A stretch of DNA of 64,000 nt, taken from Glandiceps talaboti (Eukaryota > Hemichordata > Enteropneusta > Spengelidae). The notes under the pieces are model-generated. The model had not been told where the DNA came from. It ran no database searches and saw only the letters and a list, made by a program, of their open reading frames with translations. Below, piece by piece: positions 47,201 to 61,300 of the stretch. The stretch lies in the NCBI RefSeq assembly GCF_964340395.1, contig NC_135552.1:8645994-8709993 (forward strand). The letters are read 5' to 3'. Made by a program: the position numbers and the translations under genes. Position 1 is the stretch's first letter. Each line of letters opens with the position of its first letter.

Positions 47201-49349
47201 CTTATCTTTTGACTTTCTTTTTTTTTCAGCTCAAGGAAGGCATGGCCGAAATCTTTGGAACAGAGCTGACCAGGAATAATACATATAAATTCACATCAGG
47301 TGCTAAGGTTGCAATATTTACCTGGCATGGCTGTGTTATCAAAATATCCTTTTATTGGTCTGCCACTATAGTCTATACTAATAATTTATGTCATTGACTG
47401 AATGGTTCACTTGTATGCCTCTTGCCTCTACTGTCTGGGTTTGAACCCACCAATCATCGGCTTGGTTTGATTAAAAGATTTAACCAGGTCTGTATGTAAG
47501 AAGGGTGATGCTCAGTTTGACCCTACCGAATAATACATGTTTCTCCAGTTACTCCAACCTTTTAACAAATTTTCAAATTTATATGAGTGAATAAAGATTA
47601 TTTCACAAACTAACCTGTCAGCAGTACCCACCAAAGTTGTACCCAGTATTTACTATTGTAGTATCTTTTCTCCAAAAAAACAGCTTTGTAGTTGCAGAAG
47701 TTAATTTTCCATTACCCCTGACACAGAACTGTAACAGCACAACAGGTCTTTATACACCCACAACTCCCTTTGGAGCATACATTCCTTGTGACCTGTGAGA
47801 CACACATAGGATTAACATTATCCTCTGTCCTACCACTTCTCCCCACCCCTCCCCACCCACCAACTTATATTGGGACACAATCATGATTCCTATCTTGTCC
47901 AGGGACTTAGCCATTCAGAAACAGATGCAAGTAGCAATAGCTAGCTACGTGCAGACTCCAAGTGTGCTTCTCTAACCATTTGACCATAATGTTCCAATTT
48001 GTGTCACTTCTCAACTTGATGGCATGATTTTGCACTTTGTTCACCCCCAAAAAAGAGATAGGCAAGTATATAGAACAGTGGACTGATTGTATATAAAATA
48101 CATAATTATAAAGTTTGTCATCAATGGAGGAAGTTTTTTAGATACAGATAGAGATATCCCTTATTTGTGCCATTAACAAAGTATGGCCATTATGAGTGCA
48201 GTTCTCTTTCCTTTAATAACTTCATACTTGGGTAAGGTTTCCTAAAACACTGCAGTTTACTTATACAAAGTAAGGTACTGTTCAGGGAATGTAGTGATCT
48301 TGTTTTAGTGTTCTAGTACAAGTAAATTTCAAAGCAGGTACGTTTCAGGCTTTCCTTGATTCTTAAGTCCCAAATGAGTGGTAAGACAGAGGTGGCGTAT
48401 GTTTCTAAGGACACACCTATGGTGACGTACCTCAATACACATGCTGCATTAGAACAGATGAGACAACAAGCTGAAAGAGATGAAAGCAGAGGACCAAGGG
48501 TATGTTGATACAACTGCTGACATCAGACCATGGACGAACAGAACCTGTTACAACCAGGGAAAGTAAACAACTGAATTGGATTATAGACACTTGACACAGC
48601 ATGTTGGAACAACAGAGACTTGTATTACATACCATGGTTTGATAAGAACAGTTTTATGGCATCTTTACGTTTACATGACATACTAAGGGAACTGGAAATT
48701 TGTCTGTGAACATGAACTACTGTGTAAAGTGGCCATAAAACTGTTCTTATCATATGATGGAATGTAATATTAGTCTGTACTTCCAACATGCTGTGCCAAG
48801 TGTTATTAATCCAATTCATTTGTTTACTTTCCCTGTTTATAACAGGTTCCCTTTGTCTACAGTCTGATGTCGGCAGTTGTATATAGAATTGTAGATTGAC
48901 AGATTTCTCATTGTGCATACTCCTGATTACAATGTTGCCCCTGACAACCAACCAATGTGACCAAGGTATTGTTTGTAGAATGCATTGTATGTGTGAAAAA
49001 TTAGTGTTTCACATAATGTGATTTGAAGAGTATCTCAGTGACCAAATTCATAAAGAATGTGATGATTTTGAAATTGGTAAAAATGCATCTCCTAAATATT
49101 ATAAATCACAAAACAGGTGAATGTTGCTACAAATAATGATAGGTTATTTCTGCTTGTACAGGAAATGTACATATGATAATTGATATGAGATATGGTGCAG
49201 TTGATGCAATCTACCACATGGAACTTTTTGCCAGTTGTCATTTCATCAGGCCTCCAGCCTGGATTTTGTTCAAACAAAGCCTACGATGTGCTTTAGCTAT
49301 TTAGCACTAGTAAACAGAACGTTGCTCTGGAGATCGGCACTATAGAAAT

Positions 49350-49382
<33 letters not shown>

Positions 49383-52300
49383 AGTTAAAATTGTTTCTAC
49401 TTTGTTGTGTTTGCACAAATGTACATCTTGTGTCTTGTAAATGATACAAAAACTATAAAAATAATTTCATTTTAATAATTCATTTGATTCCTTCCAGGTA
49501 ATGGTAGTAGGGCCTACAGATGTTGGTAAAAGTACATTGTGTAGACTACTACTAAACTATGGTGTAAGAGTTGGTAGACGTCCCACCTTTATAGACCTTG
49601 ATGTAGGACAGGTAGGTGAAATATGTAACATTATACCAGTATGTACTATTTCTAGAAACACTTGATCATGGACACTCAAACCTAGATTTATAACATTATA
49701 CCAGTTTAAACCACTTTTGTAAACATTCATCTTAGATACTCAAACCGAACCCCCCCCCCCCCCATTTAATAATGAAATATAATCCCCAGTGTAATTGACA
49801 GTACCTAGGTTGTGTTTCTGTTGTGATATCCTCATAACGTGGGGCGCCCTCTATTGGCTTTGAAGAGAAAGTCAGTGTACCAGTCATTGAAACATTCTAG
49901 TGAAAGGCACTGAACACTACCTGCTAAGTGATGTATGTCAGGTACTTATATGTGATCAGAAAAGGACAAAAAAAAGACAAAAAGGATATGGAGAATATAT
50001 TGTTGTACATGGTTCTAAGAATCAACAGTACAATAAAATGTAGTTACTTTGGAATGGTTAGTTAGGAAATGAATGTGAATTATGATCTGTCTACTACGGA
50101 CCTTGATCACCCAATGATTTGATTATTTAGCGTTAATGACTGTCTCTGTCGCATTTGCTTCTAACTTACCGTTCCAAAGTAACTGTTTTACTGACCTAGC
50201 AAAAAGATCTGTTTGCACCTTAGATTTGCATACATATGCCAAGTTCTGTATACATGCAGTCAGTCTCTCTTGACATGTTTGCTGATATCTTTAAATGTTT
50301 GTACCACTTTCCAGGGTAGTGTGTCCATTCCTGGTACTATTGGAGCACTGCTTGTAGAGAGACCAGCTGATGTAGAAGAAGGTTTCTCCCTCCAAGCACC
50401 TCTAGTCTATCATTTTGGAAGTACAAGTCCTGGATCAAATATTAAATTGTATAACTTTTTAGTGTCCAAATTAGCTGAAGTTTTTAATATTAGATGTAAA
50501 TCAAATAGAAAAGGTAAGTTGAATTTTAGATTTGGATTTTAGTTTGTGAGATGTATACAGCACATTGGGTACCAATATTAAAAAAAAAATTAATAAACAC
50601 CATGATTTTGGTTTCTATCTATCTATATAATACCAGCTAATCTCCTTACGGATATCACAGCTGGGGGAAGGGGTGCATACAAAAACCTAGTAGTAGTGTT
50701 TATGTAGATTTGCCTTGAAAGTATCAGTGTCCTGACAGACTTTCATATCAGGGCTTAGTGAGTTCCAGTCCCTAATGGTTTTAGGAAAGAAACTGTGCTG
50801 ATATGCTTGGTGTTTAAACCCAAGGTGCTTAAAACGGCCTCTTCTACCTGGTGCTAGAAGACTGGTGTCTCTAGTGATTGCTATTTCCCCATTTACAATT
50901 TGGAATAGTAATATTAATCTAGCATTTTGTCGTCTATCTGCTAATGGTTCCCATTTCAAACTCTGTAGCATGTTTGTTACACTGGATCTTCTAGAATAGT
51001 CTCGTTTAACAAAACGAGCACCTCGTCGCTGGATCTTTTCAATTCTTACAATGTCCTTTACTAAGTATGGATCCCAAATGGGGGCTGCATATTCTAAGCT
51101 AGAACGACACATCGATATGTATGCAGTTTCGCGTAACTTTGTTGGACAGTTGCGAAGGTTTCTCATGAGGAATCCAAGAGTACGACTAGCTTTAGAACAA
51201 ATATGTGTGATATGGGGTGAGAATGATAAATTGTCGCTGAAAAGTACACCTAAATAATTGATAGAGTTTACAGATTTCAATAGCGTATTGCACATAGTAT
51301 AAAAACGAATGGCTTTGGCTCCATGGCGCTTTATGGACAACACATAGCATTTAGATGTATTAAATTCCATGTCCCATTTTTCAGCCCAATGTTCTAGAAG
51401 GTTCAGGTCATTTTGAAGGATGATATGGTCTCTCTCAGATCTTATTGGTCGATATAACAGCGCATCATCTGCAAACAGGCGAAGTTGAGATTGAATGTTT
51501 TCGGTGATGTCGTTTACATAACAAAGGAAAAGTACAGGGCCCAGTACTGTGCCCTGAGGCACACCTGATAGAACTGGAGCAGGTTTTGATGAAATACCAT
51601 CTACTACGATGTGTTGAGATCTACCCTCAAGAAAACTTTTGATCCAAGCTAGGGTACTCCCGTGTATACCATAGAAATGAAGTTTGGCCAGCAGCTTACG
51701 ATGATTTACTACGTCAAATGCTTTGGAAAAATCCAATACATTTATGTCAACCTGTGTGTTATTATCATAGTGTTTAGCCAAGTCAGATACTGTAAGGAGT
51801 AGTTGAGTAGTACATGAGCGACGTCGGCGAAAGCCGTGTTGCAAGTCTGTTATTATTTGATGTTTTTCCAGGTGTTTCATTAAATTTGACACAATGATAT
51901 GTTCCATTAATTTAGCACACACACATGTTAATGATATAGGTCTATAATTTGACGCCAGGTGTTTGTCATCCTTTTTGTATATCGGTGAGACATTTGCGCT
52001 CTTCCAGTCATCTGGCAGCTGGCCATTTGACAAGGACTGGTTGAATAAACGAGTCATTGCTGGTGTAAGTTCTAAAGCAAGCTCCGTCAGGATATAGTTT
52101 GGGAGACCGTCTGGCCCAGATGCTTTTGATACATTTAGTGTAGATAGTAGTTTATACACACCACTTTCCGTAATTTGTATTTCATTTGCTATTGGATACG
52201 GACCTCCATACATTTCTGGGATGTCATCCTTACGATCTGTGGTAAAGACAGATGTGAACTGAGCATTTAAAATCTCAGCTTTATCATGGCTTTCGCTGTA

Positions 52301-55300
52301 TAGTGTTCCATTCACTTTTAGTGGTGCTACTCCCCCAGAATCTTTACGTTGGGATTTGACATATCTCCAAAAGGGTTTTCTGTTTCCTTCCTTCAAGGCA
52401 TTGTGGAGGGTTGTTTCGATGTACTGGGCATGAGCTCTTTTAAGATCATGATTTACCTTTTTTCTGAGAGCTTTAAAAGCGTTCCACTGTGAGGCATTCC
52501 CTGTTTTCCTTGCACTGTTGTAGAGACGTCGTTTGCGGCGTATCTGGTGTTTTAGGTCCCTATATATCCACGGTAAGGTTCGCCGTGATGATTTGATCTT
52601 TGATGGTACATATTTCTCCAACATGAGCATGATATGATCCCTTATATTCATCCAGTTTTCATTTACTGAACGACTTTGACAAGTGGAAAGAAAGTGTTTA
52701 CAAAATGTTCTAGTAGCCTCTTTCGCACAACTCCAGTTTGCTTTGCTAAAGCAGTAAGTCTTCCTTGGTGGTACAGGGTTGTATTTTGGTCTGATATCAG
52801 AGTCAACAACGATAGCATCATGGTCACTTACTCCAGGTATGACAACTTGTGATTTCACTAACGATGGTTGTGTTGTAAGATGTAAATCCAAGTTTTGTTT
52901 TTCTCTGGTAGCTTCATGTTGAGTGTTCGTTAGGGAATGGTCATGGATAAGATCAAGCAATGTGGAATGAGCTTTTGCTTCTCGTGGGTTTTGCATTACT
53001 GAAGTTGTTTCCCATGCTTCTTCATACATATTTAACCACATATATCACATTGTGTTATTATATAAGCTCTGATTTGAATCTTAAACAATTCAGTTTTTAT
53101 GGTGTGTTTGTATTTTGTATGCTGTCACTGATAATTAAGGAAATGGGTCCCCAGTTACAGACTATGGATCCCCCACTCACAGACAGTCAAATTAAATATC
53201 TCATTGTAGTGTTCTTTTTAATATCTTTATTACACTGATATACCCAAATAGAATTGGCAATTTTCTATATTGTTATAATACAGCTATATCTAATCTTATT
53301 AAATGTGAAAATTCTCTTTTTAGTTGTGAGGGATTTTCATAAATGTGAGTGAGAAGTTTCATAGATTTTATACACCCCCATTGGTAATACATGTATTGTT
53401 CTTCAGGAATTGTTCTCTCTGATTTCATTATACCTATACTTTGTTCTTATTTATTTACCAGCTGAAGTGAGTGGTTGTATAATTAATACATGTGGATGGA
53501 TCAAGGGAGGTGGCTATCAATGTATCACACATGCAGCACAAGCATTTGAAGGTCAGTTCAACAGATATTTCAGGGCATGTAGTGAGGGCAGTATAACTTG
53601 TCTTGTCATAGGTAGAGTCAGAAATTGGTAGTCATCCTATAGAGGGTGCTACTACTCGACACAACAACACAACACAGTGGTGGGGGGGGGGGGGGTAAAG
53701 GTCAACTTTATATGTACTCGACAATAAACAATTATGCTGTACATGGAAATTAAAAGAGAAAATATTTGCTTCACAATGGATCTATAGCAATAGTAATATA
53801 ACATGCGACAGAGACTGCTGTCGAGGAACACCAATATCATATCATATCATATATTCATAATCACAATCTGATTAAAATCCGATGTAGATGTCGGCTAATC
53901 GTGCATTGCTATCTTACCATCGTTATTTAGCTTGAATTGACCTTCGTAGTACATGTTTACATTTTTTAGCCTGATCGCCTCCTCTACATCTGAACACGCC
54001 ACCATGCAAACGAATTTCTGCTCACTAAGACACAGGTGACCAATCAGGTTGCGTCTTACTTGTCAGGGGCATACACGACGCATCAAACATCAACAAACAT
54101 TGAATATCAACAGGAAGCGTTTTCTGTAGTAGGCTTGAAGTATTGTACGATTCATAGCAATATTTGCCACAGTGCACAGTTGTGCTATATGAATCCAGAA
54201 AAGAGAAAATTTAAGATACAATTTCTAAAAAAAAGTCCTTATCGTGAAAATTTCGGTCGCTTTGCATTGCATTCAGGGTTCGAACGGTCCTGGAAAACCC
54301 TGGAATTTCAACCCTCTCTGGAAAACCCTGGAAAAATGCTCCCTACCCTGGAAAATGATCGATTAATATTGACGAACGACATGTCTGTGCTTGAGCCACC
54401 CATTCTATGATTTATACACTGAGTCTCGTAAATGTGAAATGGCGAAATATTTTCAGTCTTTCGCCACCACGGTGAATCACGCTGATTAAACCCAGACAGT
54501 CAACTGATCGTTCCACAAGAAACTTTGCCCACAGACCGTATCTATGCATAGCTAGTTGAATGGGCGCCGCAATGTTTGTTTCGATCTTGGCTATATTGCT
54601 ACTCCGAGTCCAGTCGTCATTTCAGCGACATAATATTGTAAAAGTCCCGGGGGTAACAGTAGGTCTGTTAGTAAGGTAATCGTAACATTGTAGTGAGTAT
54701 CAAGTATCACCAACCACGACTAGAAATTGTTACAAGTTTGGCGCACAAGTCGACATACTACAAGCTCACGCATGGCAATACTAGGGCCTTGGGAAGTGCA
54801 GTTCAATTTCCGGGTTGTGGAAGTGCGGTTTTGACTTTCATGTCGTCGATAAATGGGAATAAACTACCCTTTTTTATGTTTGTCAGTACAGTAACATTCC
54901 TAAATGGTCAAGTTGAGTTGAGAAATCACGATGTTCTTCAACACGTGGCCGTATATAAACATCAAGACGCAAGGGCTGAACGTAATCAATTATTCATTAC
55001 GCGAAATTGCGTTACGTAAATGACGTTTTTTAAGAAAAAAAAAAGTTGTTGGTGACCTTTAAATTTAGCTACATCAAAACATACAATAATGAGGACACAG
55101 TTTAGTTTTTAATTTTTTTTCTGGATATGTCTGAATTAGACTATACGAATGCTGTGACTCAAATCTTACAAGATCAATGCACCAGCTTGACGAAACGACA
55201 ACTACTAGTACTACGGGGATAGGACAGAGGTTTCTCCGTTTAATCTTAGCGTGCAAACGTGGTTTTAAAACGTCTTGATTAGTGTCGCCTGTCTTTTAAA

Positions 55301-58300
55301 TGTTTTGTGACATGTGGGAACCTTTGTTAATTTCTTCTCGTCCACATCAGACAATGAATTAGATGTCATTCAAAATTATACTTTTAAGTGTATGAACCCT
55401 GTGCATTGCATAGTGTTGCGTACACTACAAACTGTATTCAGTAAGACGCAACCTGATTACGTTCGAGGAGAAGCCTACTACAGGGAACGCCTACGCGGTC
55501 AATTACTGGACTTCCTGTTGATATTCAATGTTTGTTGATGTTTGTTGATATTCGATGCGTACATTTATCGTGTATGCCCCTGACAAGTAAGACGCAGCCT
55601 GATTGGTTGTGAGGCTCTGTGAGCAGAAATTCGTTTTCATGGTGGCGTGTTCAGATGTAGAGGAGGCGATCAGGCTAAAAAATGTAAACATGTACTACGA
55701 AGGTCAATTCAAGCTAAATAACGATGGTAAGATAGCAATGCACGATTAGCCGACATCTACATCGGATTTTAATCAGATTGTCATAATCACTGCCTCATAC
55801 ATGGACTTAAACTCCAAGAACGCCTGTGGCTGTTATTGTACACATAATAAGCAGGAGTTTTATCAGGGGGGATTTTCTGAATCGGCTGATTGGATTAGAA
55901 AAATATTAGTGGCGTTACGTTCACAAAACAGTTCTACATGAAATTTGTGGGATTCATAGCTGTCAATGATGCCTGTTGACTGCCACTCATTTGAGCCGAT
56001 TTGACTTATTTGAGTTGTGGTTATGCCATATGCTAGTTTTGCCTAACAAAATACACTATATTATTTACTAGTTAATACTTGTATGTGTCAATATTACTTC
56101 AAGTTCTAGACTACAGAGGTATACAATATCCTGTGTATTAACCACATTATATACTTGTCATAACATACAGGGCCTGATCATAACAAATCTGTTCTAACTC
56201 CTCTTTTCCTTGTTTCTTTGTTTCTCTAGTTGATGTAATTGTAGTGTTAGACCAAGAATGGCTTTATAATGAATTGGTACATGATATTCCAGACTTTGTC
56301 AAAGTAGTACTTCAACCCAAATCAGGAGGGGTAAGTATTTCCTATCGAGTATCCAATATCCTGTGGTGAGAGACAGAGGATACACTACTATAGACTATAA
56401 GATACAGTACAAATGATGTTGCCTTGGTGTTTCACTCATATGACATAACATATTGTAAACTCATTCAGACAACATCAAACAAAATAAACGATTACAAAGG
56501 TGCCTGCATAGTGGAGATGTAGAAGTAGTCAAGTTGATATGTTGATTATCAGTTAGAAAATAAACAATTGAAGCCATTAAAATTATCAAGTGGATGTGTA
56601 ATGTTTTCATTAGAGGCATGTTTCTACTACACTGTAAAAGAACAGCCATGCTTATCAGTGTTCAATATGATTGGGCAGATGATCCTGCCGTGTTTGTTGT
56701 GTATCTGTTATTGTTAGTCTAGAGTCAAATTGTGTCTATCTTTGTGTTAAAAAAAACATAATGTCCCATGAGTAAAACACCAAGACAACATCATTTTTAC
56801 CGTACATCATGTCATTCTATCCTAGTCTGGTAGTCCAATGTGTGATGGCACCCTGACACAGTGTGAGAATAATATAATGGTACACCAGTGTTGAGATTTG
56901 GACTGGTGACCTTTATACACACAGTGATTAGAAGTGGCTATACATGTACATAGCGTGACTAGATTATAGAACACACTCTATAGCGTCACTAGATTATGGA
57001 ACACGCTGTATATGTTGGTTGTCAATATCATTCCCTGACTACCACTGTGATAGATATATTTGTCAATTAATCAGTCAATCAGTTATGGACAGATAGGTTA
57101 TTATTGTCAAGGTGGAGAAGTGTACTCCAATATAGTTTGAAGTTTGTAGCTGATAGGGGTACAGATATATTAACCTGCCCATCCCCCCTCACTCCCCCAC
57201 AAGCACGTACACCACTCACACATTCCAAATGCCAACCTGTATTACAAGTGATATATATTAAGACAAGTATCTTGCTTGAAACTAATCTGATATAAAAAAC
57301 TGATATTTAGGTCAGTAAGTTGCTGACTTCAATCTTAGCTTTATATTTTTGCTTGAATCACATTAATTATACCGTTTAGAAATTATGTTGAGATATACAC
57401 AGTGACACATGTCACCCATTCTCCAGTATCGTACATGTAGCTATATTTACATATATCACCAGTGTAATTTCTCTCATACAGTCACTTTTTGGGATGTGCA
57501 TAATATTGTACATGTAGGTTGTGACTTTTTCTATCAATCTCCATTTGTGTACAGTATCATGAAATACCAAATACTAGAAGAATATACAGTGACACACTGA
57601 ATGATTTGGTACTCAGTTATAACAACATTTATTGATAGCATGGTAAATAACACAAGTCTGTGTGATTTGAACAGTTGTATCAAACAGTACAGAGTATTGC
57701 TCATTGTATAAGAAAAGTAAGGTGTAAGGTATAGGAATATTGAACAAAGTTAATGAATGACGATGAAAATGGTTAAAATTGATCTGTTCTAAACGATACG
57801 CTAACTCAGTTGTCTTGTTGTATTTATGCATTACACATGAACGTTGTGTATGACAAATTATCTGTATCAGTGAAAAATCATAGCAAAAATGACCACACAA
57901 CCAGATTCTAAATCATTACTGAGATGAATTTGATGGACCACAACTGGATTCTAGACTATTATTCAGATCAATACTGAGTGAGTCTCAGTTTGCCCTTTAA
58001 ATTATATGTAAGTTGAGATAAATTTCTGATTTGTATATAAAACTGTCGTATTTGTGTATGCCTTGAAGTGAATACAAAATCGCCCTATATGGTTGATAGA
58101 TTTACATTAAATATTTGTGTTGATTGTAATGGGATAAAAATAGCCATTTTTATCGGGAAATAAAAGATTGTCAATTTCCTTGAAAACAAGATGTTAAACT
58201 TCAGATTTCAATGATTATTTCAAAGGGACCAGAAACAAGCTTGTGTGAGAGATTTTCAGAAATTTTTGATCCCCAAGAAGTTGTTTATGACCATTTTCTC

Positions 58301-61300
58301 AGGTTTCCACTATCACATTTCAACTATGCTAGGTAGTTCTTATTTCTGTTTATACAAATCCAAGCCGTCTGACTTTCATGGTGACTGCTTTCAAAGAATA
58401 CATGTTGGTTTCCTTGAGAGTGTACCAAGACACTCCACCGATAGCAGCATTGCTCAGGTCGTTGCTTTGATGATAATAACCATTCAGGTTACTATGGAAA
58501 CAGTTATTGAACCACCAGCCAGAAATGTAAGATTTGGCACAGTGTGTAGGTTCACTGCTGTCATTGTCCATGTCTGGTGTACTGAATTTCTGGTTGTTGT
58601 GATAACTCATGGAGTCGCCAGCCGTACCATTGTATTTGCCAATATTAAGTTTATAACTGAAATATTCATTATCGATTCTGAAACCATCATATTCAGCAAC
58701 TAGATGGTTGCCTTCCCAGTCTTCGAACTCCACTCGTAGCATGTATTTGGACTGCGTGGTTAATTTATGCAGGTTTTCGTTACCGACCCAGTATTCACCA
58801 TTTACGTCACCGAAGCCGACTTTGTAAGCGATCCAATCCATGTTGAAGTTGACGGAACCATCGCTGCGTGCCTGGATGACTGTCCATACACCCTCAGGGT
58901 CCTCCATGTCACATTGGACTTTGAATGGTCTCACAGCATTCCATGGGTGGATCTCAAACACACCATTTGGTTGGCCAATACCACTTTCCTCAATTACATG
59001 CTGGCAATCTGAGAAAGAAAAATAATTTCAACTTGCATAAAAAATTACAGTAATGCAGTACTTACTGTTACATTGTAGTGGAATGTCACATAAAGCAATT
59101 TAAACTTACTAGTAATAGTACATGTATAAGAGAAACTTGATCATAAATGTGGAAAGTGAAATGTTTGGTTTCATCAGTGGGTAAACACAAGTAAATACAA
59201 GTAATCAAACTATTTATACATTTTACATGGTGATGTTTCCGTATATAGACAAACAACAGATACATGTGCTGCATACTGGTATAGTGATGCTTACCAGTTA
59301 GTTTACAAATCACTTCCTTGTGTACAGTAACAAACTTTTGAACAGTTTTTCAGGGTTTTTTTTTTTTTTTGCAAATTATTGCATTAAGAAATGTAGACTT
59401 TGGGTTACAGTATTTTTTTTTGAAGTGGTAAAACATAGTAAGTTGTCGTATTAATTGAAACTCTGAAATAAATAACCCTTTGTTATCCATACATCCATTT
59501 AATTAAAACAGATAAGATTTGATATAGTTTGTGTTCAAGTACTTTGCCTTGTGGGGGTTTGTAGGTCGTTATAATTTACTATTTTACCATATGTCCATAA
59601 AAAAATATCACGCAGAAACTTTCATCTTATTTACTGTAATTTTGATTATTCAAACTAATTTAAATATTGCTAATTTAAATATGATGTATTTTAAGTTTGT
59701 GTGTCTGTTTTTTGATATTAACAATTCATAACACAAGCGCACACTTGGAGTAAAGGATACTATGTTTGAAAAGAATTTTTGAAACATTTTAATTTAGACA
59801 TCTTTGTTTTTGTATTTTTTCTAAATTTTTACAATATTTGTTGCATAACAGGAAATGATATGTTTGTTTTTACAAGTGTATAGTTTACATGTGTATGCAT
59901 TTCCTTTGAGTCAGTAACCCAGGCCAATAATTTGTTGACATGCTTCTGGACATGTCAGATTATAATCTTGATTTGCTATCTATTTTGTCACAAAGTCAAC
60001 TGATAGTGGACACAGATTCTAATTTTCAACCAGTTTAAGTAGTTTTAGCCATTTATGTTTTAACAATTACTGCAGACTGGTAACACAAAAAAGTTGTTTT
60101 ATTTTCCCTGGATTTTTTAAAAATTGTCTGTTGAGTATGACATTGTGTTAGAGTCAATACTGCCCTCATGTTATAATGGAAGCAGGAAAAGCCCATTACA
60201 GAGATAAGGTACCAGTACTTAGCTAATGGTACTACCATAGCTAGTAATCGCCAATGAAACACATACCAACATTGTCAAGCATATTGGTATGTAAAAGTAA
60301 CTCTAACTGTTGCATGAACCACAATTTTATGCAGTGCCCTCTCTACGAGTTTTGCTCGTGAAAGAATACTACTGGTAGTGACCATTCTCACTTACTAGTC
60401 AGAAACTAGGGAATGAATATGTCACGTAGTTAGGAATCCATGCCTTCCTGGAAAGATAGGCAATGTCTTATAAGATACCAGACTGTACCCCTCAACACTT
60501 ACAGTAGAAATACAGTGTAATAAATAACACCCTTATTAATCCAAATGAAAATGCCCAATAAAGTTAGGGTATTTTTCATCATAACTGTCAATTATAATTG
60601 CATATATAAATGGTTTAGGTCTGGTAGCATTATGTTTGTGTATAGCAAAAAAAGGTTCTCCCTGACCTTTGAGGAGTGCTGGTTGGTTAATAATATTTAG
60701 GAGCATTGATATTCATTGAATAAATTAATATCAAAAGACGTCATTATCAAATGCCCACATGTCACTCTACATAATAATAGTGGGACTCATATTGCATACT
60801 GACCAATACAGATAAACATGGGGAGAACCCTAGACATGGTTTTATACTGTTCAAAACATGGGGTTCAGTGAATTGATTTCGATTGAGGATGTATGTTTAC
60901 TGCCAATGTTAGCATCTGAAGAAAAAGCTGTTCAAAACATGAATTATTGACATAACAACCCTGAAGTAGTGATTGTATAAAAAACTGGTGATGTATAAAT
61001 TAAACAATTTTGGGTACAGTGATAGTCTGGATGCCAACATGGTCTCTAACTAACCCACTGTGAATGGAGGTGTTAGTTGTAATGATATCGTATAGGAACT
61101 AGACAAGTACAGTGACTGCACTGCCTTAGATTATTACTGGGTGGCATCACATAGATATTGAAATTAAATCACCATCAAAGTAATATTATATATACATACC
61201 TCTGTAAACCATCTGGTTATCCATACCTGCCCCACCTTGCATTGCATGCATGCTCATTGGGTTTGTAGCCTGGCTCATTAAAGCACCCATTGCAGTCAGC

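Noticed and set aside
54036-55019. Transposase gene inside the 1.9 kb element
   Set aside because: The two frames (124 and 108 codons) have no MULE transposase motifs and are too short.
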